Positions 1-9,556 are shown, counted from the stretch's first letter. The stretch is DNA of 38,813 nucleotides from Nitrospirota bacterium (GCA_021790195.1 JAJYIF010000029.1:1-38813); one strand, 5' to 3'. The notes: generated from the sequence alone by a model not told the origin. A program made the numbers and translations.

Positions 1-3000
1 CTGCTATCAGCGTCCACGCATTCAACGAAATCAGTCCTTTGCTTGAAATGCAACTTCCAACCCCGTTGCTTCCACAGCCCCGATCGAACCATGCCACGGT
101 CCCATTGTTGCTTATCCTGAAACGATAACCGCTGTTGTCGCCTTTTGATACAATATTGCCGCTTGCAGCAGGTGCGCTCGATATATACACCCATGCTGTG
201 ATTGTAATTGATGCGGGGTTAAGACTCGCACTGTTGTTGACGGTCACGTAGTTCGCGCCGTTGAAGCTCCCCGCCCTCTCGAATTTGCCCCACTCCACAG
301 TATTGGCCCCGCCATATGCCGTGCCGTTGTTGCCGTTCGGCGATTTATCTTTCACTTCTCCCGACGTACCGTTCCACGATGTCTCATCCATCGGCATGAT
401 GAGGGCGTGAGCAATGTTTACATATTTGCCCCACGTTGTAGTCCCTGTCTGCAGGTAGCGATCGGCGATGCTCTTCTTGTCCCAGGCATATTGTCTGGGC
501 ACCTTGCAGTCCGAGATCCAGGTCGGCTGGGACCACACGCCGTTGACCCATTGACCGCCCGCATTCTGACAATGGGTCTGGTCGTCATATCCGGCTATAG
601 TGCAGTACTGCGCGCTTTCGCAGGACGCCTGATCATTGTATCCCGCTTTGCTGCAGTAATAGGGGTTGTTCGGGTTCAGGCAGCCCGTAAGCCACTGGCC
701 ACCGGCAGTTGTGCAGGAGGTCTGGTCGCTGTACCCGGATATGCTGCACGCATCGTATTGGGTCAGATAATAGCTGCCGGTATTCGGGTTCACCGGAATG
801 CTGCAATATGAAAAGGGCTTCGTATCCTTGTTCTGACTGCTGTGACAGCCGAGGCAATGGGGGGTCACCTTCTCGACCTCGTCCCTCTCCGTGCCCCAGA
901 CCCCCGAAACCCAGCCGTAATATGCCGCGTTGCAATCAGTCTGTGTCGCATAGGAAGAATTGCTGCAGGCGTACGAGGCCGTACAGGTGTTCTGATCTGC
1001 GATCCCGGGTATGGTGCAGGTGTAATTATCGCTTCCAACAAAGAGCGCATTGAAGGTCATAGCTGTAAGCTGCGTCCACTGACAACCGTTCGCTGTATCG
1101 GCGGCACAGGACTGCTCGTCCTGATGACTGTTGGAGCAATAGTTATTCTGGCCTCCGCTGCAGTAACCTCCGTTGGCAAGCGTTGCAGCCGAGGGAGGCG
1201 TCCATTGACAATTAGTGTCGGCCGTGCAGGCGGGCTGGTTATTAAATGACGAACAATTAGGATCGGAGCCGCTGCAGGCGCCTCCGTTCACATAATTGAT
1301 GGGCCTCGTGCCGGGGCCCCAGACAACGAGGTCGGCGACAGAGCCCGGGGTGCTCACGTGAGTCTTGTAGTTGTAGCCCAGGTGGTAATTCGAATCTATA
1401 AGCCCCAGGGGCGTGGCCTCCCAGTGGCATATGTAGCAGGTCCTGTTGGTCACGGTGATTCCCTGGACATGGTGCGAGTTCCCCTGCATCTGTCCCATTA
1501 TGTCTATCCTCTTGCCGATCCCTATGTGACACTTTGTGCAGTCCCTCGGCAGGCTGAAGCCAGTATGCCTCGGCACAGGCTTGTTCATATGACAGGTATT
1601 GCATGCAAGACCCGATGCATGACTGTCGTTGAATCTGTGCTGATGGCATGAGGTGCAGACCTTTCCGTTGTTATGGCCGTCCCCGCCCGTGTTCGTCCAG
1701 TGCTTTGCCTCGACCAGGACTTTGCCGGTGCCGTCGGTGAGGGACTGGTGGCAGACATTGCAGATGCCGTCATACGTGCCGGTCGCGGGGTCAGGGGTAC
1801 TCACGGCATAATAACCCCAGGGACTCTTGGGATTATACGTCTTGGTCTTAAACACAACGGCGGCCCTCGTAAGAGGTTTACCGTAAACGCCGTCGGTTGA
1901 GGTGGCAACCCCGCCGTCCGAGGCCCCTGAGGGTCTGCTGTGAATCATATAAATATTCTGGTCGCCGTGAGGGTCGTGGCAGTCCCAGCAGAATTTACCG
2001 CCCCTCGTAGTCCCCGCCCGATAACCGCTGCCGTCCGTTGTTGCCGTCCATTTGCCGCCGCTCGCTTCGCAGGAAGACTTGTTTATGTAATTGGCATCCG
2101 AGCACGTGCCGAGAGTCCAGCCGCCGCTGTCTATGAAATAGTTATAATGCTTGTAGCCGAAATGGAATGAAGAGGCCTTTGCTTTATGGGCCGTCTTGAA
2201 ATAACAGGTCCCGGCATTCTGAGATATGCAATCCGCGTCCTTTGTACAGCTTATGGGAGTATTGTTGGGCTGAAGGGAACATATACTCCCCTGGCCTCCG
2301 TCGTAACCCAGACTGTATCTGTTCGGGTCGCTCGCCGGGGCCTGGTGGCAGCTCGTGCACTGCCCTCCGCTGTCGTCGTCATGGCACTTCAGACAGACCC
2401 CCATCCATACATATTGGTTTTCAACGTCCGCCTTCTGGTCCGAAGTCCAGAGACCCGATCCCGTATTATGCCGTTTGTAATCCGAATACGGCGTGTTGGC
2501 ATCCGGCTGATAGACAGGGTTCATGAAGTGGCACGAGGCAGTCGTGCACGATGTGAGTCCGTCCGTAAACGACGTGTGGTCAACGCACGGGGAGGTAGCC
2601 GCGCTACCATCGGCCCAGGTAGTCTTACAGTATTTCTGACCCGGTCCTATATTCGACAGTTGGGGAGCAAGGGACTCCACTTCGCAGGTCCCTCCCGGAG
2701 GACATTGCGAGTTAGTGGAGCAGGCCGTGCCCGAGGAGTTGTCGCATGTCGGCGTCACATTGTGACAGCTGAGACATTCGGAGTCGAGTCCCTCCATATG
2801 GCAATACACGCACTCTTTCTCAAACCTGCTTCTGAACTGAGGATGTTTCTTAAGCCTGAAAGGATTAGTGGGGTCCGTATGAAGGACTGTATTGTCATGA
2901 CAGTACCAGCAGGGGTTGGGCGCGCTCTCAAAATTTGCTGCCGGGTTCTGTGACACAGGATAAGGGTTGGCATAAACGTCGTTGTTTATCGCGGACCTCC

Positions 3001-6000
3001 CATGCCCCGTTGAGGTCCACTCGCTCAGGTTTATTGTGGGTCTCTTGCTGGGATCGCCGGTAAAGTTGCCGTAATAATCCGTGTCATGATCGCTCCCGTG
3101 GCACCCCTTGCAAAAGGCATAACTGTCGCTCAGCGTGCCGCCCCACGCGGGATTCATCGGGCCGGAGCTGGGCGAAGTGTGGCAAGGGTTCGTGCAGGAC
3201 TTTGGGCGCTTGCTGGGGTCCTGTATGCCCGTGCCGTTTCGGCCGTTATAATACAGATATCCCTGCTGATTGGGGTCGGCGAGAGAGGGATCGAAATAGA
3301 TATCCGGCACCTTGTTGACGTGGTAGGCGGGATTCACGTGGGCGGCCTCGCCCATGCTTCCGGAAAGGTTTTCCCCGGCTGAATGGCAGTTGGTGCAGAC
3401 GCCGTTCGATACGGTCTTATAATGGCATGTGCTGCAGACAAAATTGCTCTGTATATGGCGTGGATGAGAGTTCTCGCTGCCTGAGCCCGGCCCCCCGTTG
3501 GGGAACATGGGCGCGGCGGCCATCCATTCATCCCCTGCCGGCCAATCGACCTTGCCGCCCAGCGAACCGCATAGAGTGCCGCCTGTTGGATCACCGGGGC
3601 CGCCGGTCAATCCCTGGCAGAAAACGCCGCTCCACGTGCCTCCGTTCGACTCGCATACGCTCTGCGTAATGCTGCTGCAAAGTGTCGGTAAGACCTGGCC
3701 GTTCGATTGGACTGTTCCCCCGTCGTGGCAACCACCGGTTGAGCAGCTGCCCTGAGGGTGTCCGTGGCAGGAGTTGCACTTCATGCTTCCTCCGTTCCAG
3801 GGAGCGGGCGTCACAATTGTTTGATTAATGTTCTCCCTTCCGTCGCTGTGACAATAGATATTTGAGCAGACCTTTGTCGAAGGGTCATATGACGGGTCCG
3901 CCAGTCCTTGAATGCCCCAGTTTTTGATCCCCTGCGCTACTGCCTGGGTCGTGTGCACGCGGATATCTTTTGAGCCGTTGACGTGTTTCGTCTTATCCAC
4001 AATATTGCCGTTCACATCCGCAGTGTCTGCATGACAGTATATGCACGGGTATTTCCTTATCCACTCTGGGTTCACAAGGCGATAATGGCCGTTGGAGTTC
4101 ATGGTCAAAAGAGGTGTGAGGTCCGTCTGGCTGTTGTCACAGACCTGGACCCACCTTCCGCTCAGTCCTCCGCTCTGGGTGCTTTCACATAAGGTCTGGG
4201 TAAGTCCGCCTCCTCTGCAGACACCGCCTGTCCAGGTGAAGGACGAGCTTGTGCAGGAGTTGCTCGTCGAATCCCAGGTCCCTCCGCCCTGAACGCAACA
4301 GAGACTCTGAGTGGTGGCGCAATAGATGTCCCAGTTGCCGCTTATAGCTGCACAATTGGCCTGTGTATTGTCGTCTGTCTGAGCAACGGGCAATAACGGG
4401 TTGGAGGACCGTCCCTTGTGGCAGGAGTAGCATTTCATTATGCCCGTGCAAGACTGGTTCGTCGAATCCCAGTTCCCGCCGTTCGCCTGGCAATCGGCTT
4501 GGGTGCCCGCGCCCCCCCACATAGGTGTCTTGAACTCATTCGGCACATTCCTGAGCGGGTCTGCATTAGGGGCCGGATTGGCATTGCTGTGACAATAAAG
4601 ATTGGTGCATACTCCATAATTGTTTCTCGGGAAGCCTTGAGGCATGGTTTCAGAGCCGCTCGAGAGGCCGTTATAGGTCGCGCCCACAACCCTGTTGTCG
4701 GTCTGGTCAAACGCCCAGTCCGCCGCGTTGTTGACATGTTTTGTCCTGTCGATAATGACGTTTGTCTTGTCCACTGTTGCGCTATGGCAGGTTACGCAGG
4801 CTAAAGAGGAAATCTTCGTCGATATGTTACCGGCGTGCATAGGATGACTTCCCCTTTGAGGAGGATTTGCAGACGTGACCCCGTGACATGCTCCGCAGGC
4901 GGCTGTTGTAGGATTGTTAGGATCGTCATTCCACCTCGGCGTTATGCTTGTTCCTCCGTTCATGTCGCCATTGACGTTCATCGTCGCGCCGTGGCAGTAG
5001 ATATTCGTACACTCGAATTCTGTCGTGCCCTGAGTTGTTCCGTTGGTGAAGTTATAACTATAATTGTTGATCAGAGGCTGCCCGGTATATGTAGTACCAT
5101 TTCCGGAATACGCACCATTGAATAAATTAAAACCGAGCTCTATCTTGTAATCCTGCTGCGATTTATCGGTCATCCCGCCTGTATGGCAAACATAGCACGA
5201 GAAGTTGTAATTGCCGCCTCCTGTAGCGTGCTTGATATGCGTGACCCCGTATTGGGATCCGGTGGCCTTTGGGTCGAATACAAGCCCGCTCTCACCTGAG
5301 GTGTTTAATTGCGGCGGATTGCCGTGACACCCGTTGCAGTTCGGCTTGAAAGCCCCTTTATGGTCGTGACAGATAGCACAATTTTCACCGTTGTGATGTC
5401 CGGAGTCCGAACCCTGATTATATTTGTGGTAATTGGTCTGACTATGGCAGACCTCGCAGACATTGGTAGAGGTCGTGGGGTCCAGGCGCGAATCGTCTCC
5501 CATCATGCCCGGCGTGATCCCCGGGGTCCCCGACTTGATCCTGAAGTCAACGTTAAACCATGTGCCTCCCGCGGCCAGACAGGCTGCCTGGGTCGCAGGT
5601 CCGGGAACGCTGCATCCTATGTCGGCGCTCGCCGGAAAGTCATTGATCGGGGAGTTGGGCGCTGCAATAATATCTTTGATCAGATAAATGTTCTTCGTAT
5701 CATGGGCCGTGTGGCAGGTGGTGCAGAGAAAGGCGCCGTATTGACCGCCGGAAACTCCCCAGCCGTTAGGCGCCCATTTGTCCGGTGTCCACGTCCCGCC
5801 GTTATTTGTACATTCACGCTTGCTGGCGCCGGACGCGCCTGCGCAGGCGCCGAGGAAGTCCGAGCTGTGCGTCTTGATCGCATTATCCCAGATCGACTGG
5901 GCATACCCTGCATCTCCTGGAGCCGGCGTGTTCTGGTCGGTCCTGTGGCAGCCTTGACATGTCTCTTCCGGAGGGCGTTTCAGAAGATCGCCGTTTCCGC

Positions 6001-6103
6001 TGCCGATGTTGCCCCAGACCGGTGTTCCTGAAATATGCGCGGATAATAAAACTGCGGCCACAAATACGACCGCTGTTGACAAGGCATACCGTCTTATTGA
6101 CAT
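1..6103 (-). CDS. Giant multiheme cytochrome c with LamG-type domain (3' end outside window)
   Basis: The frame is open from an ATG at 6103 to the left edge, giving 2034 complete codons with no stop, so the C-terminus is missing. The protein starts with a Sec-type signal (MSIRRYALSTAVVFVAAVLL) and then the first heme site, CQGCH. I count 32 heme-binding motifs in frame: 26 CxxCH, 5 CxxxxCH (for example CTNIYCH, CTNLYCH, CSNIYCH) and one CxxxCH (CTNPCH). The mix of CxxxxCH and CxxCH is typical of Geobacter-type large cytochromes. Between heme clusters lie short non-heme Cys repeats of the form C-x10-C-x3-GG-x-W. From about residue 1895 the sequence (MDETSWNGTSGEVKD, then a beta-rich stretch) looks like a concanavalin/LamG jelly-roll domain. 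The likely role is periplasmic or cell-surface electron transfer, perhaps with polysaccharide or surface binding; that is inference from the family. The Shine-Dalgarno is weak. Confidence 0.93.
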   Translation of the reverse strand, partial: MSIRRYALSTAVVFVAAVLLSAHISGTPVWGNIGSGNGDLLKRPPEETCQGCHRTDQNTPAPGDAGYAQSIWDNAIKTHSSDFLGACAGASGASKRECTNNGGTWTPDKWAPNGWGVSGGQYGAFLCTTCHTAHDTKNIYLIKDIIAAPNSPINDFPASADIGCSVPGPATQAACLAAGGTWFNVDFRIKSGTPGITPGMMGDDSRLDPTTSTNVCEVCHSQTNYHKYNQGSDSGHHNGENCAICHDHKGAFKPNCNGCHGNPPQLNTSGESGLVFDPKATGSQYGVTHIKHATGGGNYNFSCYVCHTGGMTDKSQQDYKIELGFNLFNGAYSGNGTTYTGQPLINNYSYNFTNGTTQGTTEFECTNIYCHGATMNVNGDMNGGTSITPRWNDDPNNPTTAACGACHGVTSANPPQRGSHPMHAGNISTKISSLACVTCHSATVDKTNVIIDRTKHVNNAADWAFDQTDNRVVGATYNGLSSGSETMPQGFPRNNYGVCTNLYCHSNANPAPNADPLRNVPNEFKTPMWGGAGTQADCQANGGNWDSTNQSCTGIMKCYSCHKGRSSNPLLPVAQTDDNTQANCAAISGNWDIYCATTQSLCCVQGGGTWDSTSNSCTSSSFTWTGGVCRGGGLTQTLCESTQSGGLSGRWVQVCDNSQTDLTPLLTMNSNGHYRLVNPEWIRKYPCIYCHADTADVNGNIVDKTKHVNGSKDIRVHTTQAVAQGIKNWGIQGLADPSYDPSTKVCSNIYCHSDGRENINQTIVTPAPWNGGSMKCNSCHGHPQGSCSTGGCHDGGTVQSNGQVLPTLCSSITQSVCESNGGTWSGVFCQGLTGGPGDPTGGTLCGSLGGKVDWPAGDEWMAAAPMFPNGGPGSGSENSHPRHIQSNFVCSTCHYKTVSNGVCTNCHSAGENLSGSMGEAAHVNPAYHVNKVPDIYFDPSLADPNQQGYLYYNGRNGTGIQDPSKRPKSCTNPCHTSPSSGPMNPAWGGTLSDSYAFCKGCHGSDHDTDYYGNFTGDPSKRPTINLSEWTSTGHGRSAINNDVYANPYPVSQNPAANFESAPNPCWYCHDNTVLHTDPTNPFRLKKHPQFRSRFEKECVYCHMEGLDSECLSCHNVTPTCDNSSGTACSTNSQCPPGGTCEVESLAPQLSNIGPGQKYCKTTWADGSAATSPCVDHTSFTDGLTSCTTASCHFMNPVYQPDANTPYSDYKRHNTGSGLWTSDQKADVENQYVWMGVCLKCHDDDSGGQCTSCHQAPASDPNRYSLGYDGGQGSICSLQPNNTPISCTKDADCISQNAGTCYFKTAHKAKASSFHFGYKHYNYFIDSGGWTLGTCSDANYINKSSCEASGGKWTATTDGSGYRAGTTRGGKFCWDCHDPHGDQNIYMIHSRPSGASDGGVATSTDGVYGKPLTRAAVVFKTKTYNPKSPWGYYAVSTPDPATGTYDGICNVCHQSLTDGTGKVLVEAKHWTNTGGDGHNNGKVCTSCHQHRFNDSHASGLACNTCHMNKPVPRHTGFSLPRDCTKCHIGIGKRIDIMGQMQGNSHHVQGITVTNRTCYICHWEATPLGLIDSNYHLGYNYKTHVSTPGSVADLVVWGPGTRPINYVNGGACSGSDPNCSSFNNQPACTADTNCQWTPPSAATLANGGYCSGGQNNYCSNSHQDEQSCAADTANGCQWTQLTAMTFNALFVGSDNYTCTIPGIADQNTCTASYACSNSSYATQTDCNAAYYGWVSGVWGTERDEVEKVTPHCLGCHSSQNKDTKPFSYCSIPVNPNTGSYYLTQYDACSISGYSDQTSCTTAGGQWLTGCLNPNNPYYCSKAGYNDQASCESAQYCTIAGYDDQTHCQNAGGQWVNGVWSQPTWISDCKVPRQYAWDKKSIADRYLQTGTTTWGKYVNIAHALIMPMDETSWNGTSGEVKDKSPNGNNGTAYGGANTVEWGKFERAGSFNGANYVTVNNSASLNPASITITAWVYISSAPAASGNIVSKGDNSGYRFRISNNGTVAWFDRGCGSNGVGSCISSKGLISLNAWTLIA

Positions 6104-6358
6104 AAACAGTCCCAACCGCCGGAATAATAAAGCCATCCTGTCACGAGGACCTTCCGGAGATCTTCCCCATCATCCGCAATCCGGGTGTTAAGCCTATCTA
6201 TCGGGAAGCAATAAACCATTCTATTGTATCTTTCTGGATCGCCTTTCTCATTAATTTGCGAGGCATGGTCGGTCCAAGCACAGATTCGATTTTCCTGCGC
6301 CTTTACCTACCCGGCCCGGCATCAGACCTAAGCTACTGTTACTGGTCCGATAGGAAAG

Positions 6359-6637
6359 CTATGAAAGGAAGACGGGGGGTCCGCGAAAACAGATCAGATG
6401 GACTGGAATTGTATCAAGAAAACTTACCGCCTCGAAACCAAGACTCATTCTGACGAATTCCGGCACTACAAGCGCTGGAGCTTCTGCTTTGTCTCCGGAG
6501 GAGAGATCATCGGCGAACTTGCAGAAGGCGCATTCAGAATAAGTCTTGAAGGCGGCATGATGATGAAGAGCAGTGGCAAGAATGGCGCTGAGAAGAAGCG
6601 CAACTAACAGCGCGGAAACGTTCCTCAATAATGCCAC
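6359..6637 (-). CDS. Small membrane or exported protein with HHH and CxxC motifs, unknown function
   Basis: This 92-aa ORF starts at GTG 6637, chosen because GGAGGG lies about 7 bases upstream. Longer in-frame starts lack a ribosome-binding site. A hydrophobic N-terminal segment (about residues 5-24) is followed immediately by three histidines and then a Cys pair in the stretch TYSECAFCKF. The C-terminal part is non-polar. The layout (one membrane segment, a His cluster, Cys-x2-Cys) recalls small metal-associated proteins such as the DUF2946 group, but I cannot assign a family. It is on the same strand as the giant cytochrome and 255 bases upstream of it, so co-expression is possible. No terminator is obvious between them. 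Confidence 0.6.
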   Translation of the reverse strand: MALLRNVSALLVALLLSAILATALHHHAAFKTYSECAFCKFADDLSSGDKAEAPALVVPEFVRMSLGFEAVSFLDTIPVHLICFRGPPVFLS

Positions 6638-7129
6638 GGTGGCTTTCCCTCCAAAAAAAACGCTCACTGTTGGGCAACGATGCGGCATCCGCATCTCTCT
6701 TCATCTTTGCCGTTCGATCTAATCTCTCAAATAGCAATTATTATGCCGGATAATAATTCTATCCTTTGGTTTACTAAATATGTAAATTCGCAAGTGTCGT
6801 AAGAAAATCATAATCCGGCATGTTCAAAACGAAAAAGGTGCAGCACCGTGTAAATCGTTGTATAAGAGCCAACGCCGCAGAGTTATCTCGAAGAAAAGAG
6901 AGCGCTAATTTTCGCCGAATTTCAGTGTCAAAACTTTATGTGGACATGACGATCTTTCGAAATTGATAGTCACAGACGGGGTATAAGAAAGCATTTTGCC
7001 GGCTCACTCCAAGAAGCTCCTGTGCGAAATAACTACAAGGCCATAGGTGGTTATTCGTCAAATAACGCAAAAAGTCAACACATATTAAGTTTTGTTCAGA
7101 TAAGGACTATTACGATGATGCGGGGGATT
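6638..7129. other. 492-base intergenic region with several palindromes
   Basis: I see no convincing gene here. The stretch separates fdhE from the 92-aa gene and holds three perfect inverted repeats: 6679-6695 (GATGCGG and its complement around CAT), 6736-6758 (AATTATTAT and its complement around GCCGG) and 6837-6847 (GGTGC/GCACC). A related sequence ATAATCCGGCAT at 6810-6821 is an inverted near-copy (11 of 12) of 6743-6754. It is AT-rich relative to its surroundings and probably carries the promoter and operators of the minus-strand gene at 6637. I could not pick a confident -35/-10 pair. Confidence 0.5.
6736..6758. promoter_or_regulatory. 23-bp palindrome, candidate operator
   Basis: Perfect 9-bp arms AATTATTAT and ATAATAATT flank GCCGG. 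It lies about 100 bases upstream of the GTG at 6637. Half of it recurs in inverted orientation at 6810-6821 (11 of 12 bases), which favours protein binding over a terminator. The regulator is unknown. Confidence 0.4.
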
Positions 7130-8056
7130 TTAGAGTGGTCTCCCGAAGTGAAGGAGCAGGTTTGGACCTCCGCGCATCTTGCCCTCTTTCTCCATCAGCA
7201 TATCCAGTGCAAGGGTTGCAAGGTCATCAGCCAATGCTTCCATCCCGGAGTCTTTTCCCAGGTACAACAGCTTCAGGTAGAAGCCGCAGTCGCTGCAACT
7301 CTCCATCTTGACTGCGCCGCTAGAGCCTTCCAGGATATGGTAGTCGATCCCCTGTGTAGATTCGCAGGTGCTGCATTTGATCCGCACCATATGCCACTCT
7401 GAGGCGCAGAGAGAGCAGGAAAGGTAACGCAGCCCTTGCTCTGCACCTCCGCTCCGCACAATGCCTGCCATCGGATATGAACCGCACACGGGGCACAAAC
7501 CGCCCTGTTCCGGTCTGCCGAAAGCATCTTCCCGCAAAGATGACGCCATCTGCACCCAGTAGACCTGCAGCGCAGCGGCGACAAACGGCAGTTCCTGAGG
7601 AGAAATTTCGGCAGGATTTCCCGCCAATATCCTATCTGCCGTCTCCTCCAATACGGCCTCAGCTGCCTGCATCAGGCCGGCTACCGTCTCGCTTGCCGCC
7701 CGGGGAAGAGCCGACTCTCTCATCTTCTGAAGAATTATTTTCAGCCCATTCCTCCAGATAGGGCCCCGCTTCATGGATCCGGCATCAAGGAGCGGTTTGC
7801 CCTGCTCGCGGCAGCGGGCCTGTTCATCGGCATCGGGCAGTGACACCTCGGGGAATTGGTCCAGGACCTCTTGCTGCGCATCCGCAAGCAGAGCCAGAAA
7901 GGCCAGGTAATCCCCCATTGCATGATCCCTCGACAGGAACCGGAGACGCTCGGCCCGGCGTGCAAACAGATCCCTTCCGGGCAGGAAGAGATGATAGATC
8001 GCGCTGACCGGCGCTTCAATCTGGCCGGTTTCGAGAATACGGACTTCGGCGCTCAT
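7130..8056 (-). CDS. fdhE: Formate dehydrogenase accessory protein FdhE
   Basis: A 308-aa cytoplasmic protein of the FdhE family, needed for activity of respiratory formate dehydrogenases. In E. coli it binds iron through cysteine pairs and interacts with the catalytic subunit. The C-terminal half shows four CxxC knuckles in order: CPVCG, CSLC, CSTC and CSDCG, the expected rubredoxin-like pattern. Length matches the family (about 300). The start ATG overlaps the stop of the cytochrome b subunit gene (ATGA at 8053-8056) and is preceded by GGAGGAGG, so translation is coupled. It is the last gene of the fdoGHI-fdhE operon, the same order as in enterobacteria. No clear terminator is visible downstream. 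Confidence 0.95.
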   Translation of the reverse strand: MSAEVRILETGQIEAPVSAIYHLFLPGRDLFARRAERLRFLSRDHAMGDYLAFLALLADAQQEVLDQFPEVSLPDADEQARCREQGKPLLDAGSMKRGPIWRNGLKIILQKMRESALPRAASETVAGLMQAAEAVLEETADRILAGNPAEISPQELPFVAAALQVYWVQMASSLREDAFGRPEQGGLCPVCGSYPMAGIVRSGGAEQGLRYLSCSLCASEWHMVRIKCSTCESTQGIDYHILEGSSGAVKMESCSDCGFYLKLLYLGKDSGMEALADDLATLALDMLMEKEGKMRGGPNLLLHFGRPL

Positions 8057-8685
8057 TTACCTCCTCCGGTTATCTCTCTGAACCATGCGGGATGATGCTG
8101 TTTCGCCCAGGCGCGTCTGACCCTGCCATACAGCATCGCTTCTATGCTCTCCTTCGTCCAGATGGCCGCGTAGATATGGAAGAGGAGCAGGCCGATCATG
8201 ATCGCCCCGAACGCCGCGTGCACCACGGCGGAGAAGCGTATCAACCAGAGCGGGAACAGAGGCGAAAAATATGCGCGCCAGATGACGATGCCTGAGAGAA
8301 GCAGAAGCGCCATGCTGATCGTCATCAGCCAGAAGAGGAGCTTCTGCCCGCCGTTGAACTTGCCTGCCTCCGGCATGTTCCGGTCGTCGCCGCCAGCCAT
8401 TTCCCGGACATGGCTCAGCCATTCCCGGTCCGAGGGAGTCATGACATTGAATTGCCGGAAATGAGCATACATGACGGCGAAAGAAATTAACATTGCCACA
8501 CCGAGGAAGGGGTGTATGATGCGCGTCCAGACGCCGCCGGCAAACAGCATGGTCAGCGGGTAGTAGAGCGGCTCAAAAAAGCTCAGCCCGGACAGCGCTG
8601 CCAAGAAGAAGAGTATCGCCGTCAGCCAGTGGTTGGCCCGCTCGGACGGCGTATACCGCAGCAGTTTTTTCGGGTCATTTTTCAT
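8053..8685 (-). CDS. fdoI: Formate dehydrogenase gamma subunit, cytochrome b556
   Basis: A 210-aa integral membrane diheme cytochrome b that passes electrons from the periplasmic formate dehydrogenase to quinone. The N-terminus has the family signature ERANHW, followed by four hydrophobic segments. The histidines in HPFLGVAM and in the last two helices fit heme ligation, and the C-terminal [16 protein letters not shown] matches FdnI/FdoI. The ATG at 8685 was chosen over one 36 bases upstream because AAGGAG sits 7 bases before it and alignment with FdnI begins there. It overlaps the end of the beta subunit gene by 11 bases and the fdhE start by 4. fdoI versus fdnI cannot be decided from sequence alone; fdhE linkage favours fdo. 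Confidence 0.93.
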   Translation of the reverse strand: MKNDPKKLLRYTPSERANHWLTAILFFLAALSGLSFFEPLYYPLTMLFAGGVWTRIIHPFLGVAMLISFAVMYAHFRQFNVMTPSDREWLSHVREMAGGDDRNMPEAGKFNGGQKLLFWLMTISMALLLLSGIVIWRAYFSPLFPLWLIRFSAVVHAAFGAIMIGLLLFHIYAAIWTKESIEAMLYGRVRRAWAKQHHPAWFREITGGGK

Positions 8686-9556
8686 CTTTAAACTCCTTCT
8701 CGATCTCTTCAGAGACTTCATTGGGTCCCTTGGTTACATAATGCATAACGGCGCCCAGAATGCCAGCTCCAAATGCCATTGTGACCAGCGGTTTGGCAAC
8801 GCCCTTCCACAGGGAGACCAGCGGGCTGATGTCCGGGTCTTTGACCAGGCCGTGATACAACTCCGGCTTATCGGCATGCTGCAGAACATACATAACGTGT
8901 GTGCCGCCTACACCCGGAGCATCGTAAATACCTGCTTTTGCAAACCCACGGCTCTTGAGGTCCGAGATACGGCCCTCTGCATGGTGGTACATGTCTTCCT
9001 TTGTGCCGAAGACGATGGCTCCGGTGGGGCAGGTTTTTGCACAGGCAGGCTCCAGGCCTACTGCCACGCGGTCGGAGCAAAGGGTGCACTTGTAGACCTT
9101 GCTGTCCTTCTTCGAAAGGCGCGGGATATTGAAAGGGCAACCGGCGATGCAGTAGCCGCAGCCGATGCAGCTCTCCTCGTGGAAATCCACGATGCCGTTG
9201 CTGTATTGCACAATGGCGCCCGGCGCAGGGCAGGCCTTCAGGCAGCCCGGATCCGAGCAGTGCATGCAGCCGTCCTTGCGGATCAGCCATTCCAGTCCCC
9301 GGTCGGTCTCCACCTCACTGTATCGCATCACTGTCCAGGAGGCTGCGGTCAGATCCATAGGGTTGTCGAGAACACCGTGGTTGGCGCCGATCACGTCCCG
9401 CGTATCGTTCCACTCCATGCATGCTGCCTGGCAGGCCTTGCAGCCGATGCATTTGGAGACATCGATCAACTTCACCACTTCCTGAGTCTTGCGCCGGTCC
9501 GGAGGTTGCGTGCTGGTAGCGGAACGGCGGGTTATGTCAAGGGATTGTAGTGCCAT
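8675..9556 (-). CDS. fdoH: Formate dehydrogenase beta subunit, four [4Fe-4S] clusters
   Basis: A 293-aa ferredoxin-like electron-transfer subunit that links the catalytic subunit to the membrane cytochrome b. Four cysteine groups are visible: [11 protein letters not shown] near residue 36, [24 protein letters not shown], and CTLCSDR with CAKTC. A hydrophobic segment near the C-terminus (from about residue 255) is the expected membrane anchor. Length equals E. coli FdnH/FdoH (about 294-300). AGGAGG lies 6 bases before the ATG. It starts 10 bases after the alpha subunit stop and runs into fdoI by 11 bases, so the three structural genes form one translationally linked unit. Confidence 0.96.
   Translation of the reverse strand: MALQSLDITRRSATSTQPPDRRKTQEVVKLIDVSKCIGCKACQAACMEWNDTRDVIGANHGVLDNPMDLTAASWTVMRYSEVETDRGLEWLIRKDGCMHCSDPGCLKACPAPGAIVQYSNGIVDFHEESCIGCGYCIAGCPFNIPRLSKKDSKVYKCTLCSDRVAVGLEPACAKTCPTGAIVFGTKEDMYHHAEGRISDLKSRGFAKAGIYDAPGVGGTHVMYVLQHADKPELYHGLVKDPDISPLVSLWKGVAKPLVTMAFGAGILGAVMHYVTKGPNEVSEEIEKEFKDEK

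Noticed and set aside
407-5125. Many plus- and minus-strand ORFs of 60-255 aa inside the first 6 kb, the longest at 2186-2953 (+)
   Set aside because: They are out-of-frame readings of the giant cytochrome. Only the minus-strand frame starting at 6103 shows in-frame heme motifs, a signal peptide and a continuous opening.
6198-6266. 22-codon minus-strand ORF (MPRKLMRKAIQKDTIEWF...) between the 92-aa gene and the cytochrome
   Set aside because: Very short, no Shine-Dalgarno, and no neighbour or motif to support it.
6104-6358. Possible c-di-GMP (GEMM) riboswitch upstream of the cytochrome, as found for some Geobacter cytochromes
   Set aside because: The conserved CACGCA and GCAAACC elements are not present on the minus strand here.
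8633-9550. Plus-strand ORF of 305 aa opposite fdoH
   Set aside because: It is the complement of the well-supported ferredoxin subunit gene. The composition reflects the opposite strand.
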